A stretch of DNA of 64,000 bases from Paenactinomyces guangxiensis (GCF_016055185.1 NZ_JAECVR010000001.1:508345-572344), one strand, 5' to 3'; positions 18,915 to 27,112 are shown, counted from the stretch's first letter. Program-made: numbers and translations. Notes: generated by a model from the letters alone, not told the origin.

Positions 18915-20000
18915 TTGAGCAGTATCAAATCTGTGGTTGTCATGAAAGGCGACCAAACCGGACAAGAATTGTTAGATGAAGCATTACGCGTCCTTGATCC
19001 CAATGTGATCGGCTTTGATATCGATTTTCAATATTTTGATCTCAGTCTTGAAAATCGCAGGAAAACAAATAACCAGGTGGTTCACGAAGCAGCCAGGGCC
19101 ATGAAGCGAACAGGCTTTGGTTTAAAGGCAGCCACGATTACACCTGAAGCAAAAGGAGATATTGGAAGCCCGAACGCAATTTTGCGGAAAGAAATTGACG
19201 GAAAGGTAATTATCCGCACCGGCCGCCGGATCCCCGGGGTTCGTCCGGTAGCTGGTACATATTCCCCCATCTCCGTGATCCGCATGGCTGTGGGCGATGC
19301 TTACGGAGCCGAGGAATGGCGCGAAGGAGACGGGTTGGAGGAAGTCGCTTTCCGCACCGAAAAAATCGACCGAAAAACCTGCCGTGCTGTCGCCGAATTT
19401 GCCTTCCGCCACGCCAAAAAGACAAATGCCAAAGTATTTGGCGGCCCCAAATATACTGTAAGCCCCGTTTATGAAGGCATGTTGAAAGAAGAGATGGATG
19501 AAGCGAGCAAACGTTATCCTGAAGTCCGCTATGAGCCGCAATTAATTGATGCCACTTACGCCCTCTTAATCAACAATTCCGGCGATCCCCTGGTGATTCC
19601 TGCCCTCAACCGCGACGGAGATTGCCTGAGCGACCTTGTTCTGCAACTGTTTGGTTCCATCGCCGGTTCTGAATCAATCTTGATGGGCTTTGACGAAAAG
19701 TTCAATACCCAGGTGGTCATGGCAGAAGCCCCGCATGGAACAGCCCCATCCCTGTTTGGCAAAAACATTGCCAACCCGATGGCTATGATTCTGGCCGGTG
19801 CTTCCCTGCTTACCTACTTCAACGATCCTAAAGCGTCCGCCTCCTCCCGCGCCATCTACGAAGCCGTTATCGAAAGCGTTCGGGAGGGAGTTCGTACCGC
19901 TGATCTTGGAGGAAGTGCAACCACAACTGAATTTACCAATGAAGTAATCAGCAAAGTACAAACCAAGCTTGAAGTATGGAGCACCTTGCAAGGATTTTAA
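18915..20000 (+). CDS. Isocitrate/isopropylmalate-type dehydrogenase
   Basis: 361-aa beta-decarboxylating dehydrogenase. Family marks include ELLDEALRVL at the start, the NRDGDCLSDLVLQLFGSIAGS segment where the metal-binding Asp residues lie, and EAPHGTAPSLFGKNIANPMAMILAGA, the hallmark NAD(P)-site loop. The substrate-binding loop (GSPNAILRKEIDGKVIIRTGRRIPGVRP) differs from both typical LeuB and typical Icd, so the substrate is open; isocitrate or another 2-hydroxy-dicarboxylate is most likely. The TTG start follows GAGGTGA. It is a single-gene unit with its own terminator, not next to leuCD, which lie 23 kb away. Confidence 0.82.
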   Translation: MSSIKSVVVMKGDQTGQELLDEALRVLDPNVIGFDIDFQYFDLSLENRRKTNNQVVHEAARAMKRTGFGLKAATITPEAKGDIGSPNAILRKEIDGKVIIRTGRRIPGVRPVAGTYSPISVIRMAVGDAYGAEEWREGDGLEEVAFRTEKIDRKTCRAVAEFAFRHAKKTNAKVFGGPKYTVSPVYEGMLKEEMDEASKRYPEVRYEPQLIDATYALLINNSGDPLVIPALNRDGDCLSDLVLQLFGSIAGSESILMGFDEKFNTQVVMAEAPHGTAPSLFGKNIANPMAMILAGASLLTYFNDPKASASSRAIYEAVIESVREGVRTADLGGSATTTEFTNEVISKVQTKLEVWSTLQGF

Positions 20001-20011
20001 TGTTTCAGGGA

Positions 20012-20052
20012 GAAAAAGCCAGTTTCCGAAAATAACGACTGGCTTCTTTTTC
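20012..20052 (+). terminator. Terminator after the dehydrogenase gene
   Basis: Stem GAAAAAGCCAGT / ACTGGCTTCTTTTTC ending in a T-rich run. Confidence 0.85.
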
Positions 20053-20124
20053 CTGCCTTCTCTTTCCTGTATAGGCAGTGCGACAACATGGTGATCTTTT
20101 GAATTTCATCCACAGAGGTGTCTT

Positions 20125-20727
20125 TTGTTGAAAATTTCTCTTCACAGAATCATTGCCTATATACTTGGACTCATTATTTTATCCTTCGGGATCTCCCTTG
20201 TCATCCGCGCCAACATCGGCACTGGTGCCTGGGATGCCCTGAATGTAGGGCTGTCCCAAAAAGTGGGGCTTACCGTAGGTTCCTGGGTGATTATTGTCGG
20301 GTTCATCCTGATTGCAGTTAATGCTTTCTTATTGAAAGAGCGGCCCGATTTTCCCGCCATGATCACCATCCTGCTGATCGGTTTTCTTATCGATGGATGG
20401 CTTTTCCTCTTGCAATGGGAAACAAACCAATGGGTATGGCAGTTTCTTCTTTTCTCGCTGGGAACGCTTGTTATTGCTGTGGGCTTAGCCGTTTACTTTC
20501 AGGCTCAGTTTGCCATGACTTCTGTGGACAAGCTTATGTATGCGATCTCTAAACGGACGGGATTCAGCCTGCGGGTTTCTAAAACGATCGGGGAAGTACT
20601 TGCTCTGATCCTGGCATGGCTGCTGGAAGGCCCGATCGGTATCGGAACGATCCTCATCACATTTTTAATCGGACCTTTGCTGCAATTTTTCCTGCCTAAG
20701 ATTGAGCCATTTTTTCAAAAAAAATAG
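20125..20727 (+). CDS. YczE/YitT-type integral membrane protein
   Basis: 200 aa with five or six predicted membrane helices. It begins LKISLHRIIAYILGLIILSFGISLVIRANIGTGAWDALNVGLS, the characteristic opening of the YczE/YyaS/YitT group. A second conserved stretch is AVYFQAQFAMTSVDKLMYAI. The TTG at 20125 follows AGAGGTG. Members are of unknown transport role; B. subtilis YczE affects bacillaene and surfactin production. It appears to be monocistronic, with a long hairpin after it. Confidence 0.82.
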   Translation: MLKISLHRIIAYILGLIILSFGISLVIRANIGTGAWDALNVGLSQKVGLTVGSWVIIVGFILIAVNAFLLKERPDFPAMITILLIGFLIDGWLFLLQWETNQWVWQFLLFSLGTLVIAVGLAVYFQAQFAMTSVDKLMYAISKRTGFSLRVSKTIGEVLALILAWLLEGPIGIGTILITFLIGPLLQFFLPKIEPFFQKK

Positions 20728-20810
20728 GCGGACTGAAAGTCAATGATTAAAGAGTTCTGGAATAAGCACATCTTTTACAATCTCACCGACGCAAAATCCA
20801 CTCTATGCAA

Positions 20811-20852
20811 AAATCCCGCCCTGACCGTTATGAACGAATCAGGGTGGAATTT
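20811..20852 (+). terminator. Long hairpin after yczE-like gene
   Basis: Stem AAATCCCGCCCTGA / TCAGGGTGGAATTT with an 14-base loop and a modest T-rich tail. It probably ends the upstream gene about 80 bases after its stop. No gene is seen between here and the tre promoter. Confidence 0.6.
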
Positions 20853-20979
20853 ATTCTCTTCAGTAGAGCCCGGCGCAGGATGCCTTTTTCAACGTTATCC
20901 ACACTTTAACACTTTTTACAGAGAAAGCCGATTGACAACCATTTGTGTGGGAAATCAGCTTTTAAAAGTTTCCATCTTA

Positions 20980-21008
20980 TTTACAATCCTGTATATACAG
21001 GTTACAAT
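20980..21008 (+). promoter_or_regulatory. Trehalose operon sigma-A promoter
   Basis: TTTACA (20980-20985), exactly 17 bases, then TACAAT (21003-21008). The whole spacer is filled by the palindromic TreR operator. Confidence 0.8.
20988..21001. promoter_or_regulatory. TreR operator 1
   Basis: Perfect palindrome CCTGTATATACAGG between -35 and -10. It resembles the B. subtilis tre operator core TTGTATATACAA. A repressor bound here would directly exclude RNA polymerase. Confidence 0.8.
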
Positions 21009-21022
21009 GAAAGGGCTTTCCT
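21007..21022. promoter_or_regulatory. Candidate CcpA operator (cre) at tre
   Basis: ATGAAAGGGCTTTCCT matches 14 of 16 cre positions and overlaps the end of the -10 and the transcription start. The two mismatches fall at otherwise conserved C and A. Confidence 0.5.
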
Positions 21023-21043
21023 GTTTATTTTTTTGCACACCAG

Positions 21044-21057
21044 CCTGTATATACATG
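21044..21057. promoter_or_regulatory. TreR operator 2
   Basis: CCTGTATATACATG, 12 of 14 bases identical to operator 1, centred 56 bases downstream within the leader. Paired operators suggest cooperative binding. Confidence 0.75.
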
Positions 21058-21119
21058 TTGGTTCAGCAAAAACTAATAAAGGATTCTTATGATCTGCTCA
21101 CTTTAAAGGGGGTAACTTT

Positions 21120-22700
21120 ATGACTACAAAAATATCATTTGATTTCTTCCAGCGAATTGGGCGGGCCATGATGGCTGTTGTTCTGATTCTTCCGCTTGTA
21201 TCCATTCTGATGGGACTCGGTGGAGTGCTGTTAAATCCAAGTGTACAAGAACTATTGCCGTTTCTTTCCGGACACGGGTGGCAGGTGGCCGGTGAACTGA
21301 TGCAAAGGGCTGGTCAGGCCGTATTCAACAATTTGCCAGTACTATTTGCCGTGGCAATCGCCATTACCTGGACGGGCCGGGGAATGGCCGGTTTCGCTGC
21401 CCTGATCGCCTTCTTTATCATGCATACCACGATCGGGGCACTGATTGATATTACAGAAATCAAGCTGAATGAGCGGATACTCGGCAGTGAATTGGGAATC
21501 AAAACGATGCAGACGGGTGTGTTTGGCGGCATTCTTATCGGTTTCTTATCCGCTTACCTTTATAATAAGTTTCACAAAGTTGACCTCCCGGAATCCATCT
21601 CCCTGTTCAGCGGGGAACGGCTGGTGCCGATTGTCGCTTCGTTTGCTGCCATTCTGATGGCTGTGGCTCTTTTCTTCGTCTGGCCGATCATTGGCAAGGG
21701 TGTGCTCACACTCGGTGACTTTGTGGCCCGGCATACCAATCCGCTTGTTGTAGGCTTGTACGGCGGAATTGAAAAACTGTTGATCCCGTTTGGGTTACAC
21801 CATATCTACAATACACCGCTCCTGTTTACAGAAATCGGCGGCACCTATACCAGTCTTGAGGGTGCCCGTGTGGTCGGTGATCAAAATGTATACATTTCCC
21901 AGGTGATCGACAAACTGAAAGACCCCGGAATCCCAATCACAGGCGGCACCTATATCGCCGGGAAGTTTATCCCCGTGATGTTCGGCCTTCCCGCAGCAGC
22001 TTTGGCCATGTACCGCACTGCCAGAGAGAGCAAAAAAGCAAAAGCGAAATCCCTGTTAATTGCAGCGGCTGTAACCGCATTTCTCACCGGGATTACTGAA
22101 CCGCTGGAGTTTACCTTCCTTTTCGTTGCACCGGTCTTGTATGCAGTACATGCGTTCCTGACAGCCCTCGCTTTTGGCGTCATGAATGCTCTCGATTATC
22201 ATGCCGGTTTTGCCGGCGGGTCCGGACTGATTGATTTTGTTCTGTTCAATGTGCTGCCAAACCAATCCAGTGCATGGCTGGTTATCATTGGTTTGGGGTT
22301 GCTGTTCGCTGTTATTTATTACTTTATTTTTAAAATGCTGATTGTGAAGATGAACTTTAAAACTCCCGGTCGCGAAGAGGAACAGGAAGAAACGCGGCTT
22401 TATACCAAAGAAGAATTCCGCAGCAAAGCGGGCATAAATAAAAAGACAATGGCAAATGAGGCCGGCGATGACAGCCGGGCGGCCAAAATTCTCGCCGCAC
22501 TGGGCGGGAAAGAAAACATCACGAAATTGGATGCCTGTATCTCCCGGCTGCGTGTGGGGGTCAAAGACTTAAATCAAGTAGATGAAGCAGAGCTCAAGCG
22601 TTTGGGAGCAGCAGGCGTGATCAAACTGGCGGATGGCGTGCAGGCGGTATACGGTACGAAATCGTCTGTCATCAAAGAGGAAATCGAAGAGATCATGTAA
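21120..22700 (+). CDS. PTS sugar permease EIICB, probably for trehalose
   Basis: 526-aa phosphotransferase permease. An EIIC membrane domain comes first (about residues 1-410, roughly ten helices, with GLHHIYNTPLLF and TGITEPLEFTF, the substrate-loop motif). The EIIB domain is at the C-terminus (about 450-526) with the phosphorylated cysteine in ITKLDACISRLRV. This C-B order is that of glucose/maltose-type permeases; B. subtilis TreP has B before C. No EIIA is encoded here, so a shared EIIA is needed. It is the first gene of an operon with phosphotrehalase and TreR, which makes trehalose the likely substrate. AAAGGGGG precedes the ATG. Confidence 0.85.
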   Translation: MTTKISFDFFQRIGRAMMAVVLILPLVSILMGLGGVLLNPSVQELLPFLSGHGWQVAGELMQRAGQAVFNNLPVLFAVAIAITWTGRGMAGFAALIAFFIMHTTIGALIDITEIKLNERILGSELGIKTMQTGVFGGILIGFLSAYLYNKFHKVDLPESISLFSGERLVPIVASFAAILMAVALFFVWPIIGKGVLTLGDFVARHTNPLVVGLYGGIEKLLIPFGLHHIYNTPLLFTEIGGTYTSLEGARVVGDQNVYISQVIDKLKDPGIPITGGTYIAGKFIPVMFGLPAAALAMYRTARESKKAKAKSLLIAAAVTAFLTGITEPLEFTFLFVAPVLYAVHAFLTALAFGVMNALDYHAGFAGGSGLIDFVLFNVLPNQSSAWLVIIGLGLLFAVIYYFIFKMLIVKMNFKTPGREEEQEETRLYTKEEFRSKAGINKKTMANEAGDDSRAAKILAALGGKENITKLDACISRLRVGVKDLNQVDEAELKRLGAAGVIKLADGVQAVYGTKSSVIKEEIEEIM

Positions 22701-22715
22701 GGTTGGTGGAAACCC

Positions 22716-24392
22716 TTGACAGAATGGTGGAGAAAAGCAGTTGTCTACCAGATCTATCCCAGAAGTTTTAAGGATACAACGGGAAACGGTGTGGGAGACC
22801 TGCGGGGAATCATTGAAAAACTGGATTACTTGAAAGAGCTCGGGGTGGACGTTCTCTGGCTGACGCCGATCTACCGTTCACCGCAAAGGGATAATGGTTA
22901 TGATATCAGTGATTACCGTTCCATTTATGAAGAGTACGGTACAATGCAAGACTTTGATGAGCTCCTTGCCGAAGCTCATGCCCGCGGCCTGAAAATCATT
23001 CTTGATATGGTTGTCAATCATACTTCAACAGAGCACAAATGGTTTCGGCAGGCCCGTTCGGGCAAAGAAAATCCTTATCGTAATTTTTATATCTGGAAAG
23101 ACGGGAAAGAAGGCCGGGAGCCAACCAACTGGCAGTCCAAATTCGGCGGTCCGGCATGGCAATATGATGAAAACACGGATCAATATTATTTGCATCTCTT
23201 CGATGTGACTCAAGCGGACCTCAACTGGGAAAACGCGAAAGTCCGCCAGGAAATTTATGACATGATGAGATGGTGGCTGGACAAAGGAGTAGACGGGTTT
23301 CGCCTCGATGTGATCAACCTGATCTCCAAAGACCAGCGGTTTCCTGATGACCAGCCCCCGGGAGACGGGAGAAAGTTTTACACCGACGGTCCGCGGGTGC
23401 ATGAGTTTCTGCGCGAAATGAACCGGGAAGTATTCTCTAAATACGATATGATGACAGTAGGGGAGATGTCTTCAACTACGATTCCCCATTGTATTCAATA
23501 TACCCGGCCTGACAGCCGCGAGTTAAACATGATCTTTCATTTTCATCATTTGAAGGTAGATTATCCCGACGGCGAAAAATGGAGCGTTGGTGAATTTGAT
23601 TTTTTGGCATTAAAGCAGATTCTGTCCTCCTGGCAAACGGAGATGGGCAAAGCTGGCGGATGGAACGCGCTTTTCTGGTGCAATCACGACCAGCCGCGCA
23701 TTGTATCCCGTTACGGTGATGATCAAACCTATCACAAAGAATCAGCTAAAATGCTGGCTACCACCATCCATCTGATGCAGGGGACTCCGTTTATCTACCA
23801 GGGCGAGGAGTTCGGGATGACCAATCCGAATTTCACCTCGATCAACGACTACCGGGATGTAGAAACTCTGAATATGTATCACCTTCTTCGGCAACGCGGC
23901 TTAAGCGAGGATGAAGTGATGGACATCATCCGCCAAAAATCACGCGATAACTCGCGAACCCCGATGCAATGGGACACATCGCCAAACGGAGGATTTACTA
24001 CAGGGACCCCCTGGATCAGAACGGCACCCAATTATCAGGAGATTAATGCCGAAAAAGCCCTTGCCGATCCGGATTCTATCTTTTATCATTACAAAGAATT
24101 GATCCGGCTCCGCAAAACGTACGACATTATTACAACCGGCTCCTTTGAGCTGCTCGATTCGGAGCATCCTGACGTATTTGCATATCTCCGCAACGGTGAT
24201 GGCGAGAAACTGCTTGTCATCAATAACTTCCGCCGCCACGAGACAACGTTTAGTCTGCCGGAAACAATGAAAGGCAGCGATTGGAACAGAGAGGTTCTCC
24301 TGTCCAACTACAGAGACGTCCCTGACAACTTCAAACGGATGAAGTTAAGGCCTTATGAATCAATTATTTTTCGACTGACTCAAACTATATAA
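22716..24392 (+). CDS. treA: Alpha,alpha-phosphotrehalase
   Basis: 558-aa GH13 enzyme that splits trehalose-6-phosphate, delivered by the PTS, into glucose and glucose-6-phosphate in the cytoplasm. It opens WWRKAVVYQIYPRSFKDTTGNG and carries DMVVNHTS, GFRLDVINLISKDQRFP (nucleophile Asp), VGEMSS (acid Glu) and FWCNHDQPRI (third Asp). The sequence closely follows the remembered B. subtilis TreA along its whole length, including GEEFGMTNP and NSRTPMQWD. The TTG start lies 16 bases after the permease stop, with GGTGG upstream. Confidence 0.95.
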   Translation: MTEWWRKAVVYQIYPRSFKDTTGNGVGDLRGIIEKLDYLKELGVDVLWLTPIYRSPQRDNGYDISDYRSIYEEYGTMQDFDELLAEAHARGLKIILDMVVNHTSTEHKWFRQARSGKENPYRNFYIWKDGKEGREPTNWQSKFGGPAWQYDENTDQYYLHLFDVTQADLNWENAKVRQEIYDMMRWWLDKGVDGFRLDVINLISKDQRFPDDQPPGDGRKFYTDGPRVHEFLREMNREVFSKYDMMTVGEMSSTTIPHCIQYTRPDSRELNMIFHFHHLKVDYPDGEKWSVGEFDFLALKQILSSWQTEMGKAGGWNALFWCNHDQPRIVSRYGDDQTYHKESAKMLATTIHLMQGTPFIYQGEEFGMTNPNFTSINDYRDVETLNMYHLLRQRGLSEDEVMDIIRQKSRDNSRTPMQWDTSPNGGFTTGTPWIRTAPNYQEINAEKALADPDSIFYHYKELIRLRKTYDIITTGSFELLDSEHPDVFAYLRNGDGEKLLVINNFRRHETTFSLPETMKGSDWNREVLLSNYRDVPDNFKRMKLRPYESIIFRLTQTI

Positions 24393-24417
24393 TTGTCGAT
24401 GTTGGGAGGGGTCGTTT

Positions 24418-25137
24418 ATCGACAATATTTATCTGACTATCTACCAAGATTTCGTTGAACAAATTGAACAGGGCCGGCTGCCTGTAAACACCAGGCTTCC
24501 ATCTGAAAACGAACTGGCGAAAATGTATGACACCTCCCGTGAAACAGTACGCAAGGCCCTGAATCTTCTCTCTCAGAATGGCTACATTCACAAAATCAAA
24601 GGAAAAGGCTCTTTTGTTCTTCACGTAAATAAACTTGATTTCCCGATCTCGGGATTGATCAGCTTTAAAGAACTGGCGGCCAAAATGGGCAAGCAATCAA
24701 AAACACATGTGATCTCCCTGGTGTTGACAAAGCCCAGCATATATATCGCTTCCCAGCTGAACATTTCAAGATCTGAAGAGATTTGGAGAGTGATCCGCGT
24801 ACGTGAAATCGGGGGTGAAAAAATTATTCTAGATAAAGATCACTTTCGCCAGAGGATCATCCCCCCTTTATCAAAGGAGATCTGTGAGGACTCCATCTAC
24901 GAATATTTGGAGCAAACCCTGGATAACAAGATCAGCTTTGCCAAAAAGATCATCACCATTGAAGAGACGACGGAAGAAGACCGAAAACATCTTGATCACA
25001 ACGGATATCCGGTGATTGTGGTTGTCCGCAACTATGTGTATTTGGATAACAACACATTATTTCAATACACTGAATCCCGCCATCGCCCGGACAAATTTCG
25101 CTTTGTTGACTTCGCCCGCCGCCCTTCATACAAATAG
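24418..25137 (+). CDS. treR: Trehalose operon repressor, GntR family, apparent non-canonical start
   Basis: GntR/HutC-type repressor with an N-terminal winged helix (LTIYQDFVEQIEQGRLPVNTRLPSENELAKMYDTSRETVRKALNLLSQNGYI) and an effector domain beginning FPISGLISFKELA, as in B. subtilis TreR, whose ligand is trehalose-6-phosphate. The frame has no ATG, GTG or TTG before residue 36. The only in-frame codon placed properly after the strong GGGAGGGG site is ATC at 24418, which gives 239 aa, the family length. Starting at ATG 24523 would remove the first DNA-binding helices. I annotate from the ATC, as inference. It lies 25 bases after treA. Confidence 0.85.
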   Translation: MDNIYLTIYQDFVEQIEQGRLPVNTRLPSENELAKMYDTSRETVRKALNLLSQNGYIHKIKGKGSFVLHVNKLDFPISGLISFKELAAKMGKQSKTHVISLVLTKPSIYIASQLNISRSEEIWRVIRVREIGGEKIILDKDHFRQRIIPPLSKEICEDSIYEYLEQTLDNKISFAKKIITIEETTEEDRKHLDHNGYPVIVVVRNYVYLDNNTLFQYTESRHRPDKFRFVDFARRPSYK

Positions 25138-25161
25138 ATGTGCTGCCGGCAAACATCCGGT

Positions 25162-25192
25162 AAAAAAAAGGTCCTCAGGGCCTTACTTTTTT
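25162..25192. terminator. Bidirectional terminator after treR
   Basis: AAAAAAAAGGTCCTCAGGGCCTTACTTTTTT: short stem with A and T runs on both sides, between convergent genes. Confidence 0.8.
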
Positions 25193-25467
25193 CTGCGCTG
25201 AATTCTTTTTTTCCCTTGTAAAATATCCATCCCCGTCCTGGGGTTTGCTTTCACCTGCTCGGCAAACTGCTTTAGTTCGCTTTTATCCACATCTGCTTGT
25301 GTCACTTTCATCAAATAATCCAAAACTGCACCCATTCCCCCTCTGTCATTTGCTCTCTTGGCACCCTGCATAATTTGCTCCATTTGTTGTTCAGTCAGAA
25401 CCTTATAGCCCATAACATTATTGATCATGTTTGCCAAATCTTTAATCGATGGCCCGTTCCCAGTCAT
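25183..25467 (-). CDS. Unknown 94-aa protein
   Basis: Small, soluble, strongly charged protein with a basic end (GKKRIQRRKK). It contains KVLTEQQMEQIMQGAKRAND and a helix-rich middle, with no signal peptide, cysteine motif or known domain. A ribosome-binding site (AAGGAGG) precedes the ATG. Its setting among small sporulation-type genes suggests, only weakly, a spore or mother-cell role. Monocistronic. Confidence 0.7.
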   Translation of the reverse strand: MTGNGPSIKDLANMINNVMGYKVLTEQQMEQIMQGAKRANDRGGMGAVLDYLMKVTQADVDKSELKQFAEQVKANPRTGMDILQGKKRIQRRKK

Positions 25468-25663
25468 GCGAAAGCCTCCTTTTCCACGAGTCCCTTACAA
25501 CTTATGTGAATCAGGACGTAAGGGTAAGGTCAAATGCCCAGGAACCAAGCCTAATCATCGGCAATATAGGTGAACAACCTATCACCTTAAGGGAAGCGGC
25601 ATGAATAATTATAAATAATCAATATACTCTTACACTTAAAATGAAAGGACTGGAATCAAACAG

Positions 25664-25783
25664 ATGAGTAAACCTGTAGCGGCAACCGCAAGTTATTCAT
25701 ACGGCTATCCATCTCCTTATAGAAACCTTCTCCTGTTCTTGCTGATCATCCCGACGATCTTTTGGTTTGTCGGATGTTTGTAA
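25664..25783 (+). CDS. 39-aa membrane microprotein, sporulation YjcZ-like
   Basis: Short frame starting MSKPVAATASYSYGYPSPY and then a single hydrophobic helix NLLLFLLIIPTIFWFVG ending CL. Tyr/Ser/Gly-rich head plus one helix is the style of YjcZ-type sporulation microproteins, but identity is not certain. The ribosome-binding site is weak. A strong terminator about 50 bases after the stop supports a dedicated transcript. Confidence 0.55.
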   Translation: MSKPVAATASYSYGYPSPYRNLLLFLLIIPTIFWFVGCL

Positions 25784-25833
25784 AAAACTCCGGCCAAACA
25801 AGTTCTGCTGATTTTTATCATTTTCACAGGAAG

Positions 25834-25862
25834 AGAAGTGTCCACAGGCGGGGACACTTCTT
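25834..25862 (+). terminator. Terminator after 39-aa gene
   Basis: Stem AGAAGTGTCC-ACAGGCG-GGGACACTTCT followed by TATTTCTTTT. Confidence 0.85.
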
Positions 25863-25937
25863 ATTTCTTTTCATCAACCATGTCTGGTTTATTCGGAAGA
25901 GGCGGGGAATTTTTCCCCTTAGTTGGAAACAACAATT

Positions 25938-25976
25938 GAAAACGAGCCTTTCAAAGGACAACTGGAGGCTCGTTTC
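25938..25976 (-). terminator. Terminator of coiled-coil gene
   Basis: Minus-strand stem GAAACGAGCCT / AGGCTCGTTTTC, directly after the stop of the gene at 25982. Confidence 0.8.
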
Positions 25977-25981
25977 TTTGT

Positions 25982-26242
25982 CTAATCCGCATTTGGCAAT
26001 TTTCCGGATGACGGTTCAAGTGAATGAATACGAAGATTGCTTTGATCTTTCCCCAATAACTGAAGCAGCAGATGATATTCCTCCAATAGCATAAGTTCAA
26101 AAAACCTCATATCCTGGTTAAGCTTCTGGTTTTCTTTGACTAACTGATCCAACCGTTGTTCGGCCAATTCGATCTTTTTTTCCAGACAGGCAAGCCGTTC
26201 CCGTAGAGCCCTGATTTCGCTGCTGAGATCTTCTGCGTGCAA
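25982..26242 (-). CDS. Small coiled-coil protein, unknown
   Basis: About 86 aa. Residues 8-45 form a clear heptad coiled coil (LRERLACLEKKIELAEQRLDQLVKENQKLNQ), then a more hydrophobic helix (FFELMLLEEYHLLLQLLG). The TTG at 26242 is six bases after AGAGGTG; a GTG nine bases earlier is too close to it. It lies just downstream of the rsfA-like gene on the same strand, possibly one operon, and shares its coiled-coil style. Function unknown. Confidence 0.65.
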   Translation of the reverse strand: MHAEDLSSEIRALRERLACLEKKIELAEQRLDQLVKENQKLNQDMRFFELMLLEEYHLLLQLLGKDQSNLRIHSLEPSSGKLPNAD

Positions 26243-26282
26243 ATCATGCACCTCTTTCTCTCCTTACATTCATATGAAAAGC

Positions 26283-26849
26283 TTATGAAGAGGAATTGCT
26301 GCCTGTATCCGCATTTATCTCTGATTCTTTTTCATCGTTTATCTTTTCGGCTGGATCCAAAGAGGATTCCTCCTGTAAATGTTTTAACAAATGCAACAGA
26401 TCCAGATAACGCCCTTTGACCTCTTGCTGGTACCATTCATAGGACCTTTTCTCATCTTTCAGCCTTTTATTTTCCTCTAATAACCGTTCATAACGCTTGT
26501 TTCTTTCAGTTAATTGTTTGGATAGTTCTTGCACTTCATCGCGCAATTGGTTCCACACTTTTTCCATCTGCCTGATTGACGCGATGATTTGTGAAAATGA
26601 CTCCAGCTGAAGCCCTCTTTTTTTCTGTATCTGCTTGTATACCCGTTTCTTCTTCGCCTCTGAATAGGAAATGGGGTCTTGCCGCCTTAATACGGCATTC
26701 CAGCGAAATCCGCATGCACCGGGGGTTCGTTCCAGCTTGCGGCCGACTTTCTCAAACGCTTCCAATTGTGTTCCTCCATTGCTGATCGATTGCAGAACAC
26801 TTTCCCTCAATAATTGGTCCTCTTGTTCGGTCCATCTTCTCCCTTTCAT
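26283..26849 (-). CDS. RsfA/YlbO-type Myb-like transcription factor
   Basis: About 188 aa. The N-terminal Myb/SANT-like domain (RRWTEQEDQLLRESVLQSISNGGTQLEAFEKVGRKLERTPGACGFRWNAVLRR) matches the RsfA family of prespore regulators, which modulate sigma-F-dependent genes in B. subtilis. The rest is a long coiled coil (about residues 85-150) and an acidic Ser-rich tail. The ATG at 26849 is nine bases after GGAGGAGG; an ATG at 26858 abuts that site. RsfA and YlbO cannot be told apart by eye. Confidence 0.85.
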   Translation of the reverse strand: MKGRRWTEQEDQLLRESVLQSISNGGTQLEAFEKVGRKLERTPGACGFRWNAVLRRQDPISYSEAKKKRVYKQIQKKRGLQLESFSQIIASIRQMEKVWNQLRDEVQELSKQLTERNKRYERLLEENKRLKDEKRSYEWYQQEVKGRYLDLLHLLKHLQEESSLDPAEKINDEKESEINADTGSNSSS

Positions 26850-26970
26850 CCCATCCATCCTCCTCCCGCTTTTCGGACCTGGTTCTGGAAATAATCAAAT
26901 GTTTTTATATCATTATTCAGTCAGATCTGTATCTATTTATGTTATTTTTAGATAAAAATTCATGTCTGAC

Positions 26971-27015
26971 CTTTTTCTGTGAAAGTGTGTGTAACTAAGG
27001 GGGGAGTCAGAATTC
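26971..27015 (+). repeat. Dispersed repeat, subtype A copy 2
   Basis: CTTTTTCTGTGAAAGTGTGT followed by GGGGGGAGTCAGAATTC; core at 26977-26988. It shares both blocks with 658-725. It lies between two minus-strand genes and reads on the plus strand. Nothing else is recognisable between 27015 and 27076. Confidence 0.75.
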
Positions 27016-27076
27016 AAACTTCATCCCAGGGCTGTATGAGGGCTATCTTCCGGCAGCTTTTAGATTTCAACCAAAC

Positions 27077-27112
27077 AAAAAATCCGAACCCTTATATCTT
27101 CAGGTTCGGATC
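27077..27112 (-). terminator. Terminator after DUF309 gene
   Basis: Minus-strand stem GATCCGAACC / GGTTCGGATTTTTT. Confidence 0.85.

Noticed and set aside
20895..20903. Perfect DnaA box TTATCCACA
   Set aside because: A single isolated 9-mer with no cluster, no dnaA/dnaN neighbours and no AT-rich unwinding region; likely chance.
20743..21123. 126-codon open frame upstream of the PTS permease
   Set aside because: It runs through the hairpin, the tre promoter and both operators, has no family resemblance and no ribosome-binding site; the region is regulatory.
25762..26094. 110-codon frame across two terminators
   Set aside because: It reads through the 39-aa gene's terminator and the opposite gene's terminator, with no family or ribosome-binding site.
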